In this document: positions 45,093 to 53,091 of the stretch, piece after piece
Layout: every line of letters starts with the position of its first letter
Numbering within the stretch: position 1 is the stretch's first letter
From: CANLBN01 sp034111645
Lineage (GTDB): Bacteria; Pseudomonadota; Gammaproteobacteria; Pseudomonadales; Cellvibrionaceae
Assembly: GCA_034111645.1 (NCBI GenBank)
Contig: JAWUWW010000048.1
Coordinates: 1 to 64,000 of the forward strand
Direction of reading: 5' to 3'
DNA: 64,000 bases
The notes under the pieces: model-generated
The model's input: the letters and a program-made list of their open reading frames with translations, nothing else
The model's database searches: none
Told to the model about the DNA's origin: nothing
Made by a program: the position numbers and the translations under genes

Positions 45093-46097
45093 CCAGCTTT
45101 TAATTTCAACAATGACTTGCTGCAAATCTATAATATTGTTTTGCTCGCTATGTTCTTCAAAAGAAAAAGCCAAATGGTTTTCACTCGAATTAATAGGTCG
45201 CCAGCGCAGTGCAGTTGAAGATTGCTTGCTGGGGAAAAAGCCTACCGTGGGAACATCTAATGCCCCTGCTATATGCAGTGGCCCTGTTGATCCAGCAATA
45301 AATAAATCGGCACAAGCTATAGAGCAACAGAATTTCATTAGGCCCTTAGAAGAAACATACAAATACGCACCAACTTCATTGTGCATAAGCTTATTATGTA
45401 GCTGGCTTGCGTAGGCTTCTTCACCTGGTCCTGCAGTAATAATAAACGTCAAGTCGTTTTTTTCTGATAGTCCTCTTATAAGAACTAACCACTGCTCTAT
45501 CGATAAAGTGCTCGATGATCCGCCAGTGCCTGGATGTACAAAACACCATTTTTGATGTTGATTTATTTTTAGTGAATTACTTAATTCTGCTTTATGATTT
45601 TTAAGTTCAGACTCCGAGAATGATAAATAAGGAGCCGATAGATCAACTGCTTGTTGTTTTAATATTGAAAGAAAATAAAGAATTAAATCTTTATTATATT
45701 GGTATTCTGATTTTTGTGACTGTGACCGCTTTTGTCGCAGCGTATGATTGTAAAGCAGCTGACAAATTTTTGTCGCAGGTGCAAAGCGATGAGGTATTTT
45801 AGACGTCCAAACAACAGAGGCGTTGTGGATATTGGAGAACAGGCAAATGGAATAATCGAAGTCATAGCCTTTAATTTTTTTAACTAGTTCAGCTTTTGAT
45901 GGTTTATCTTTTTTATTTTTAATGTCAATAATGACATCATCGATCCAGGGACAGTTTTCGGCAAGATCCTTTGTGTACTCTGGCACTAAGGCAACAATTA
46001 AGCTCTCTGGTATACTTTTTTTGAGTAGAGCGATGGCAGGCCATGCCAGCATAAAATCGCCAATCTTGTCATTTCTGATGACTAATATTTTTTTCAT
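45078..46097 (-). CDS. Family 9 glycosyltransferase (heptosyltransferase-like)
   Basis: GT9 enzymes transfer heptose to the LPS inner core. The 339-aa protein begins with LVIRNDKIGDFMLAWPAIALLKK, the family's N-terminal signature, and the C-terminal half has HPGTGGSSSTLSIEQWLVLI, STGPLHIAGALDVPTVGFFPS with the donor-binding region. WaaF or WaaC cannot be told apart. It is convergent with the DXD transferase. Confidence 0.88.
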   Translation of the reverse strand: MKKILVIRNDKIGDFMLAWPAIALLKKSIPESLIVALVPEYTKDLAENCPWIDDVIIDIKNKKDKPSKAELVKKIKGYDFDYSICLFSNIHNASVVWTSKIPHRFAPATKICQLLYNHTLRQKRSQSQKSEYQYNKDLILYFLSILKQQAVDLSAPYLSFSESELKNHKAELSNSLKINQHQKWCFVHPGTGGSSSTLSIEQWLVLIRGLSEKNDLTFIITAGPGEEAYASQLHNKLMHNEVGAYLYVSSKGLMKFCCSIACADLFIAGSTGPLHIAGALDVPTVGFFPSKQSSTALRWRPINSSENHLAFSFEEHSEQNNIIDLQQVIVEIKSWAVWQ

Positions 46098-46285
46098 TTA
46101 TGCTAAATAAGCCTGTCTACATTAAATAAGCGTTGATCTTAGGATAATCTCAACGGGTGGAAAATAATAGTATAAAAGTATGATTTTAGCTATTTCCACG
46201 GCAGCTTGAAATCATCAAACTAACGACGATAGCAACAAATTAAATTTGATTTACAGATTTTTCATTTTTTAAAGATAATAAAATA

Positions 46286-47674
46286 TTAAGAGTCAGAAAA
46301 CATTTTGCCTGGATTCATAATTCCATTAGGATCAAATACCGCTTTCAATTGCTTCATAATAGTAATTTCTTCGTTGCTGCGAGTGTAGGTAATATCATCA
46401 CGTTTTAGGAGGCCAACGCCATGCTCGGCAGAAATACTGCCATGCATTTGTCGGGTCAATTTAAAAATCATTGGATTTAACAATTTGCATTTTTTAAAGA
46501 ACTCCTTGGCATCCATGTTTTGCGGCTTAAGAATATTTAAGTGAATATTTCCATCCCCAATATGCCCATACCAAAGCACCTCAAACTCTGTGTAATTTTT
46601 AGTAATAAGTTCGACCACAGCCTCTAAAAATTTAGGAATGACAGAAATCTTCACCGATAAATCATTTTTATAAGGTGTATAAGCCGATATTGTTTCAGAG
46701 ATATCTTCTCGTAATCGCCATAAGCTTTTTGCTTGTGACTCGCTTTGGCTCATTACACCATCGACGACCCAGCCCTCATCAATACAGTGTTCAAAAGTTT
46801 GAAAGGCTTCGTCTTGTCTTTGCTCGCTATCGTTATCAAATTCAAGCAATGCATAATATGGTGAACGTGTCTCAAAGGGCAGCGGTATGCCCTTATCAGT
46901 ATGAACATAATGCACAGTGCGATCAGAAAAACACTCGAAGGCAGTGATGTCGAGTGAGTTTTGAAAGTTTACGAATACCTTCATTAATGACGCTACGTCA
47001 CTTACTCCTAAGACCATAACAGTTAAATTTTTAGGGGGTTTAGTGAGTCGTATAGTGGCTTCAGTGATAAAGCCCAAAGTCCCTTCTGAACCAATAAACA
47101 AATGTCTGAGGTCATAGCCCATCGCATTTTTTACTAATCCCTTATTTAAATCGAGTATTTCGCCATTTCCAGTGACAACTTTTAGCCCTAAAACCCAGTT
47201 GCGCGTTAAGCCATAGCGCACAACTTTTATGCCGCCGGCATTAGTGGCAATGTTGCCTCCAATCTGGCTTGATGAAGACGATGCAAAATCGACGGGGTAA
47301 TAGAGGTTATTTTCTTTAGCGAGTTGTTGTATTTGCTGGGTAATAACCCCAGGCTCACAGGTGATGCTACGGTCAGTGGCATTAAACTCAATCATCTTGT
47401 TCATGCGGTCAAAAGCTACAACAACTTCTTTATTATGTGCTACAGCACCGCCACTAAGACCTGTGCGGCCACCAGAGGGAACAAGTGCAAATGCGCCTTT
47501 GTTAGCCAGTTTAACAAGCTCTTGTACTTGTTCTGTGGTCCGAGGAAATACAATAGCGAGTGGGTCAGGTTGATGTGTTTTCGTCCAATCGGTTCCGAAA
47601 TGCTGCAACGAGTCATTATCAGTTAGAACTCCATCAACGCCGAACACATTAGTTAATTCTTTTAATACATCCAT
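46286..47674 (-). CDS. FAD-linked D-2-hydroxyacid dehydrogenase (GlcD/DLD type), candidate (S)-sulfolactate dehydrogenase
   Basis: This is a VAO-family flavoprotein of 462 aa. The PCMH FAD domain has PSGGRTGLSGGAV, the later FASSSSSQIGGNIATNAGGIKVVRYG, and the C-terminal oxidase domain the metal-site GHIGDGNIH and SAEHGVGLLKR. Relatives oxidise D-lactate, D-2-hydroxyglutarate or glycolate. It diverges from the LysR gene of the sulfopyruvate module, which suggests a sulfolactate substrate. D-2-hydroxyglutarate dehydrogenase is the main alternative. Confidence 0.85.
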   Translation of the reverse strand: MDVLKELTNVFGVDGVLTDNDSLQHFGTDWTKTHQPDPLAIVFPRTTEQVQELVKLANKGAFALVPSGGRTGLSGGAVAHNKEVVVAFDRMNKMIEFNATDRSITCEPGVITQQIQQLAKENNLYYPVDFASSSSSQIGGNIATNAGGIKVVRYGLTRNWVLGLKVVTGNGEILDLNKGLVKNAMGYDLRHLFIGSEGTLGFITEATIRLTKPPKNLTVMVLGVSDVASLMKVFVNFQNSLDITAFECFSDRTVHYVHTDKGIPLPFETRSPYYALLEFDNDSEQRQDEAFQTFEHCIDEGWVVDGVMSQSESQAKSLWRLREDISETISAYTPYKNDLSVKISVIPKFLEAVVELITKNYTEFEVLWYGHIGDGNIHLNILKPQNMDAKEFFKKCKLLNPMIFKLTRQMHGSISAEHGVGLLKRDDITYTRSNEEITIMKQLKAVFDPNGIMNPGKMFSDS

Positions 47675-47793
47675 AAATTGACTCCGTCGTGCTTTTCTTT
47701 AACTGTTATAAATAAGATAGCGTGAATGCTAACTCAGTAGTAATATATATAGCAATTGTTTACATAATAAGTTTTTTGAATGATTTATATCAA

Positions 47794-47814
47794 CAATTCC
47801 TAATGTGAGAATTG
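47794..47814. promoter_or_regulatory. Candidate LysR-regulator binding site
   Basis: CAATTC-N9-GAATTG is a perfect six-base inverted repeat and contains a T-N11-A LysR box. It lies 34 bases before the LysR ATG, in the divergent spacer with the FAD oxidase gene, where LysR autoregulatory sites usually fall. Confidence 0.5.
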
Positions 47815-47848
47815 ATTTTTTAGATCCTAAAGTCGAGAGCTAAAGTTT

Positions 47849-48733
47849 ATGGCCATTAAATTTCTGAGAACCTTGATTGCTATATCCGAAAAAGGCAATT
47901 TTAGTGACGCTGCCGATCAGGTTTGTGTAACACCAGCTGCCGTTAGTCAACAGATGAAGCGTCTTGAAGGAATACTAGAGGTGGAGCTTTTCGACAGAAA
48001 TAGACGTACGCCAGAGCTGACTTTAACCGGTAAAGTGTTGGTGCCGCGCGCGCGCGAGATTGTGCGCTCTTACGACTCGATGCTTAACGATGTAAAAAAT
48101 GAATATCCTATGAGCGGAGAATTCACTATAGGAACTGTCTCATCATCACTAGCCATTTTATTACCCGTCAGTATCAAAGCGTTTCTTCATAATTATCCCG
48201 AAATCCATATCCGCTTATTGACAGCGCCTTCTCATGACTTGCTACCCCAGCTAGACCGAGGCGCTATTGATGCCGCTATCATGAGTAAACCACTGCAGTT
48301 GCGTAGCCATTTTAAGTGGCAAACATTTGCCGAGGAAGATATGGTTGTTATGTGTTCAAAAGAGTTGGAGTCTAATGACCCTTTCGAGTTACTAAGAAAT
48401 AACCCCTATATTCGTATGAGTAGACATACTATTGTGGGTGTGATGAGCGACGATATACTGCAAGACGCAAATATAAATATTCAAGATACAATGGAGCTTG
48501 AATCTTTAGAAAGCATTACCAATATGGTCTCTCATAATCTAGGTGTTGCAATAGTCCCAAAGCCCTGTGTAATGGATGCTCGACATAACGGTCTAAAATT
48601 AATTTCGATCGGCGCAGCGACCCAATCGAGAGTCATGGGTATACTTACGCGACAAGATAACCTTAAGTTTAGGATGGTTGATGGCTTGTTAGCTTCGCTT
48701 AAAAACACGATTAAAGAGTTTGAGAAGACTTGA
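47849..48733 (+). CDS. LysR-family transcriptional regulator
   Basis: The N-terminal helix-turn-helix reads FLRTLIAISEKGNFSDAADQVCVTPAAVSQQMKRLEG, followed by a periplasmic-binding-type effector domain to residue 294. Its position, divergent from the FAD oxidase and 200 bases upstream of comDE on the same strand, points to control of the sulfolactate module. The effector is unknown. It starts at ATG 47849 without an obvious strong ribosome-binding site. Confidence 0.9.
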   Translation: MAIKFLRTLIAISEKGNFSDAADQVCVTPAAVSQQMKRLEGILEVELFDRNRRTPELTLTGKVLVPRAREIVRSYDSMLNDVKNEYPMSGEFTIGTVSSSLAILLPVSIKAFLHNYPEIHIRLLTAPSHDLLPQLDRGAIDAAIMSKPLQLRSHFKWQTFAEEDMVVMCSKELESNDPFELLRNNPYIRMSRHTIVGVMSDDILQDANINIQDTMELESLESITNMVSHNLGVAIVPKPCVMDARHNGLKLISIGAATQSRVMGILTRQDNLKFRMVDGLLASLKNTIKEFEKT

Positions 48734-48837
48734 TTAGTTAAGCACACGCAGGGCAATGCTTCTTTAGTTATTCTTTAATAAACATGTATTATCCTATCAC
48801 TTTGTTAAGCTTTACTTAATTGAGGCTTTAACTTTTT

Positions 48838-48857
48838 TACCTATTATTTTTTAGGTA
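48838..48857 (+). terminator. Short inverted repeat in the LysR-comD spacer
   Basis: TACCTA-TTATTTTT-TAGGTA forms a six-base stem with a T-rich loop, 105 bases after the LysR stop. It is a weak terminator or an operator. Confidence 0.3.
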
Positions 48858-48933
48858 GCTGTAATAAAGTGCCGTAATTACAATAACTAAAAACTAATAG
48901 CTACGGTCACATAACTATAGGAAGTCAATAAAC

Positions 48934-49461
48934 ATGTCTATTCATGCCAAAATCGTCAGAGGTTTTGAAAATAATAATGTCGAATTTATAACGACAGTTC
49001 CCTGCAAGCAGCTAGCTGGTGTTATCGATGAAGTTGAAAAAAGCGAGAGCATTTTTCATATTCCTTCAAATAACGAAAACGAAGGTATGGGCCTGTGTGC
49101 CGGTGCTTATATGGGTGGTAAGCGCTCTGCGATTATTATGCAAAATACCGCCATCGGTGTCACCATTAATACCTTAGCAACATTGATTCAGTACTATCAT
49201 TTTCCGTTGCCAATGTTGATTAGCTACCGTGGTGAATTAGAGGAGCCGGTTGCATGTCAGGTAGAAATGGCCGTACATACCAAAGCCTTGTTGGATGAAA
49301 TGAAAATACCAACTTATCATTTTCATAATCCTAATGATGTTGAAGAATTCGATGAGATTTTAAAGTACACATTTATGTGTAATAAGCCTACCGCCATATT
49401 AACCGATGCTAGTTTTTGGAATAAGGCCAGCAACACTAACAATTCTGAAGGGGCAGCGTAA
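48934..49461 (+). CDS. comD: Sulfopyruvate decarboxylase subunit alpha (ComD)
   Basis: ComD is the PYR-domain subunit of the ThDP enzyme that converts sulfopyruvate to sulfoacetaldehyde and CO2. At 175 aa it matches the alpha subunit in length; it contains the FITTVPCKQLAGV start and SNNENEGMGLCAGAYMGG with the ThDP-activating Glu. AGGAAG lies nine bases before the ATG. The stop overlaps the comE start. The related phosphonopyruvate decarboxylase is an alternative, but its genes are not usually split or set beside TctCAB. Confidence 0.82.
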   Translation: MSIHAKIVRGFENNNVEFITTVPCKQLAGVIDEVEKSESIFHIPSNNENEGMGLCAGAYMGGKRSAIIMQNTAIGVTINTLATLIQYYHFPLPMLISYRGELEEPVACQVEMAVHTKALLDEMKIPTYHFHNPNDVEEFDEILKYTFMCNKPTAILTDASFWNKASNTNNSEGAA

Positions 49462-50027
49462 TGATTAGAAGTGATATTTTAAGAGAACTGATTCCTGTTA
49501 TCTCAGATAAGCTAGTTGTTTGTAATATTGGCTTGCCTTCACAAGAATTACATTTAATGGATGATCAACCTACTAATTTTTATATGTTAGGAACAATGGG
49601 CTTATCATCATCAATTGGTTTAGGTTTAGCGCTTGCACAAAAAGATAAGGTTATTGCTATTGATGGCGATGGCTCTGTGCTAACAAACTTTGGCACACTG
49701 CCAACTATCGCCAATAATGTAGCCGACAATTTCATCTTATTGATTATCGATAATGGAAGTTATGGCTCAACAGGCGATCAACCTACGTATACCGGCAAGA
49801 AAACATCATTACTAGAAGTTGCTAAAGCCTGTGGTTGTGAAAATGTTATTGAATGTCGTGCGGAGCAAACTGCAGAGGTTGTTCAAGCAGCATTAGATTC
49901 TAATAAAATGACAATCATTGTCAGTAAGTGCGAATCTGGTAATATACCTGTGCCTGTTATTACAATGGATCCTGTTGTGATTGCACATCGGTTTATGACA
50001 GAGGTTAAAAAAAGAAACGCAGGTTAG
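49461..50027 (+). CDS. comE: Sulfopyruvate decarboxylase subunit beta (ComE)
   Basis: ComE is the PP-domain subunit. The 188-aa sequence has the ThDP/Mg motif GDGS (69-72) with Asn98 26 residues on in IIDNGSYGSTG, and NLGLSSS-like TMGLSSSIGLGLALAQ. The ATG overlaps the comD stop TAA by one base, so equal synthesis of the two subunits is likely. Sulfoacetaldehyde formed here needs a further enzyme that is not in this window. Confidence 0.84.
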   Translation: MIRSDILRELIPVISDKLVVCNIGLPSQELHLMDDQPTNFYMLGTMGLSSSIGLGLALAQKDKVIAIDGDGSVLTNFGTLPTIANNVADNFILLIIDNGSYGSTGDQPTYTGKKTSLLEVAKACGCENVIECRAEQTAEVVQAALDSNKMTIIVSKCESGNIPVPVITMDPVVIAHRFMTEVKKRNAG

Positions 50028-50082
50028 ATTTACCAACTTCGGTAATTCAATAAATAATAATAAATAACTTTTTGAGAGCGCA

Positions 50083-51051
50083 ATGTTTAATCAAAAATTA
50101 CAAAAAATATTTTATCGCACATTAGCATCTACTGCCTTAATCGCTGGTCTGTTAAGTGCTAATGCACAGGCAGAGATTAATGGTCCGGTAAGTTATATTA
50201 TTCCATTTGGACCCGGGGGAGAGTCTGATATCTCTGCACGCTTCCAGCAATCTTTCTTTAAAGAAAAGTTCGGGCAAGATTTAGTGATTTCTTATAAGCC
50301 AGGCGGTGGTGGTGCTGTTGGTTGGGCATCACTAAATGGCTTAAATGGAGATGGACATACGATAATGGGCGTTAACTTACCGCATATTATTATCAAGCCT
50401 GCTCAAAAAGAAGTTGGTTTTACAACTGACAGCCTGACTTCATTTTATTGGTTTCACTTTACCCCAGATGCCATCGTAGTTAATGCAGATAGCCCTATTA
50501 AAACGCTACAAGATTTTATTGATGCGGCTAAGAAAAGTCCTGGCGCTATAACGTTATCAGGCTCAGGTAAGGCAAGCGCCAATCATTTAGCTCAAATTAA
50601 ATTTGATAAGATGGCCGGTATTCAAACCACTTATGTTCCTTTTAAAGGAACCGGTGCGGCCGTTACTGCTTTATTAGGTAATCAAGTTAAAGCCGAGTGG
50701 GGTTATACAACCGTTGGCGCAACACAGGGTGATGCTGTGCGACTTCTTGCTGTTGCAATGGAAGAGCGTCATCCATTGTTTCCAGACGTTCCTACCTTTA
50801 AAGAATTAGGTTACGACATGATAGGTGGAGCTTATCGTGGTATTGCACTACCAGATAGCGCTGATGAGGCAACACGTAAAGACTGGTCAAATAAAATTGC
50901 TGAAATTAATAACGATCCTGTATTTGTAAAGAAAATGATCGACGGCGGCTTTGCGATGTTAGATGTGGCCTACGAAGATATGGGTCCATTTATGAAGAAG
51001 CTTTCTGATCAATATATTGCCGATGCTCGTGCAGCTGGATTAATTAAATAA
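50083..51051 (+). CDS. tctC: TctC-type periplasmic binding protein of a tripartite tricarboxylate transporter
   Basis: TctC/Bug proteins capture carboxylates or sulfonates in the periplasm. The 322-aa protein has a signal peptide cleaved near NAQA|E, then PVSYIIPFGPGGESDISARF and YKPGGGGAVGWASL, both Bug hallmarks, and VPFKGTGAAVTALLG. It is the first transporter gene after comE (55 bases). SlcH, the sulfolactate-binding protein of TTT systems in Roseovarius and Chromohalobacter, is the expected counterpart. Confidence 0.88.
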   Translation: MFNQKLQKIFYRTLASTALIAGLLSANAQAEINGPVSYIIPFGPGGESDISARFQQSFFKEKFGQDLVISYKPGGGGAVGWASLNGLNGDGHTIMGVNLPHIIIKPAQKEVGFTTDSLTSFYWFHFTPDAIVVNADSPIKTLQDFIDAAKKSPGAITLSGSGKASANHLAQIKFDKMAGIQTTYVPFKGTGAAVTALLGNQVKAEWGYTTVGATQGDAVRLLAVAMEERHPLFPDVPTFKELGYDMIGGAYRGIALPDSADEATRKDWSNKIAEINNDPVFVKKMIDGGFAMLDVAYEDMGPFMKKLSDQYIADARAAGLIK

Positions 51052-51080
51052 GTCTTTATTAAATATAAGAGCTAAAAGCC

Positions 51081-52586
51081 ATGGATGTCAGTAATTTTTT
51101 AAATGCATTAACGCCTTTTAACTTAATGCTGGCGCTTTTTGGTGTAGTAGCAGGAACAGTCATTGGATCAATCCCTGGTTTAACAGCAACAATGGCTGTT
51201 GCAGTTCTTGTGCCTATTACTTTTAGTATGGAGCCGGCATCTGCATTAATATTGCTAGGTGCCATCTATACAGGTGCAATCTATGGCGGTGCCTACGCCG
51301 CTATTTTATTAAATACCCCTGGAACACCATCGGCGATTGCAACAACCTTCGATGGTTATCCAATGGCTAAGAGAGGCGATGGTGATTTAGCGGTCGCTAT
51401 CGCCTGTTTTTCTTCTGTTGCGGGTGGCTTAGTTGGTGCACTAGCACTGCTATTTTTAGCGCCACCGCTTTCAGAAGTTGCCCTCGCTTTTGGTCCTGTT
51501 GAATATTTTTGGTTGTCAATTTTTGGTTTATCACTGATCGCTTCGCTTTCGCACGGAAACTTAGTTAAAGGTTTAGTGGGTGGGGCTTTCGGAATGATTT
51601 TGTCGACGGTGGGTATTGCCGAGATTTCAGCAGATGTACGCTTAACCTTTGGCAGCCAAACAATGATTGCAGGCTTCGAGGTAGTCGGTGCTTTAATTGG
51701 TTTATATTGTATTCCTGTCCTTATTGACCTTGTTGCAGTGCCCGATCGTCATTTAAAAATCGAAAAAGGTATTGGCTCATTTCGTATTGTAGAAGCTGCA
51801 AAAATTACGTTCAACTCAAAATTTAATTTAATCCGCTCGTCGATTATTGGCACTCTTGTAGGAATTTTGCCAGGAGCTGGTGGCTCTGTTGCAGGTTTGG
51901 TCGCCTACTCTGAAGCTAAGCGTACGGCTCGGCCCGATCAGCGTTTTGGCGAAGGCGAACCCGATGGAATTATCGCAACCGAATCAGCTAATAATGCAAC
52001 CGTTGGTGGTGGCTTTATTCCAACATTAGTATTGGGTATTCCTGGTACACCTCCTGATGCTGTTATTTTAGGTGCATTATTAATTCAAGGTATACGTACC
52101 GGCCCCGCCTTATTTGATGGTGGTGGCAGTATTGTATATACCTTTATTTATGGCTTGATCATAGCCACAGTTTTAATGCTGCCAACAGGTTTGTTAATTG
52201 GTCGCTATGCATATAAAACAATTATTACGATTCCTAAAGCTGTTTTAGTTCCTACAGTTGGCTTTATGACAATCATTGGTACTTATGCTATTCGCAATAG
52301 TATATCTGATGTCATTATTATGATTTCTTTAGGTGTCTTTGGCTGGGTAATTAGTCGCTTTGGTTTTGCAGCATCGCCAATAGTGCTTGGCCTAATTTTA
52401 GGTCCTATTGCCGAGCAGGGTTTTGTGCAAAGTTGGATAATTGGTTCGGCGACAAATGATTTATGGGGCATGTTTTTTGGTCGACCTATCTCTATAGTGA
52501 TCGTGGCATTTACTATTTTATCTATAAGTTATCCGCTGATACTAAATCGTCGTAGCAAGAAAAAACAACAGGATGCGCAATCGTGA
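51081..52586 (+). CDS. tctA: TctA-type large membrane subunit of the tripartite transporter
   Basis: TctA is the 12-helix channel of the TTT system. The 501-aa protein has the two family motifs, IPGLTATMAVAVLVPITF near the N-terminus with GGAYAAILLNTPGTP, and the later GTLVGILPGAGGSVAGLVAY with FIPTLVLGIPGTPPDA. It overlaps tctB by four bases. The order tctC-tctA-tctB differs from the common tctC-tctB-tctA. Confidence 0.93.
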   Translation: MDVSNFLNALTPFNLMLALFGVVAGTVIGSIPGLTATMAVAVLVPITFSMEPASALILLGAIYTGAIYGGAYAAILLNTPGTPSAIATTFDGYPMAKRGDGDLAVAIACFSSVAGGLVGALALLFLAPPLSEVALAFGPVEYFWLSIFGLSLIASLSHGNLVKGLVGGAFGMILSTVGIAEISADVRLTFGSQTMIAGFEVVGALIGLYCIPVLIDLVAVPDRHLKIEKGIGSFRIVEAAKITFNSKFNLIRSSIIGTLVGILPGAGGSVAGLVAYSEAKRTARPDQRFGEGEPDGIIATESANNATVGGGFIPTLVLGIPGTPPDAVILGALLIQGIRTGPALFDGGGSIVYTFIYGLIIATVLMLPTGLLIGRYAYKTIITIPKAVLVPTVGFMTIIGTYAIRNSISDVIIMISLGVFGWVISRFGFAASPIVLGLILGPIAEQGFVQSWIIGSATNDLWGMFFGRPISIVIVAFTILSISYPLILNRRSKKKQQDAQS

Positions 52587-53053
52587 ATGCAACTGTAGAA
52601 AATAAAAAATCGTTAGTTACTCAAGAAAATATTGGCTCCTTAATCATTGCCGCAATATTTATTTGTATTGCAATAATAACGCTTTATGACACAACAAATT
52701 ATTCTGATATGGATTCAAAGGTGTTTCCTCGCGCTTGTGCAATTGTGTTGTTAATTTTTTCAATCATAACGGTGATCTGGGAATTAATAAAACCAACAGA
52801 GGTAGACGGTTTTGGTTCAGGATCTTGGTGGCGCCGAATAGTTTTAATAGTGACCATGCTATTGGCATGCATTGTTATACCTTACGTCACTTTTTTGCCC
52901 GCTGGCGGTATTGCATTTGCCGGAGGCTTAATTGCAGCAATGCATAACAGCTGGTCAATGCGGACACTTTTATTGTATTGGGGCTCTGGACTTTTAATTA
53001 TTGTTGCGTTTTATTCAATTTTTAAATATGTGTTATATGTCCCTTTACCTTAA
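52583..53053 (+). CDS. tctB: TctB-type small membrane subunit of the tripartite transporter
   Basis: TctB is a four-helix, poorly conserved subunit. The 156-aa protein has four hydrophobic stretches, and SDMDSKVFPRACAIVLLIFS near residue 38 fits the family. It starts at GTG 52583, overlapping the tctA stop as GTGA. AGGATG upstream is the likely ribosome-binding site. Confidence 0.88.
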   Translation: MNATVENKKSLVTQENIGSLIIAAIFICIAIITLYDTTNYSDMDSKVFPRACAIVLLIFSIITVIWELIKPTEVDGFGSGSWWRRIVLIVTMLLACIVIPYVTFLPAGGIAFAGGLIAAMHNSWSMRTLLLYWGSGLLIIVAFYSIFKYVLYVPLP

Positions 53054-53091
53054 TATTTAATGCAAATTATTTTTTATAAAAGACCTTAATT

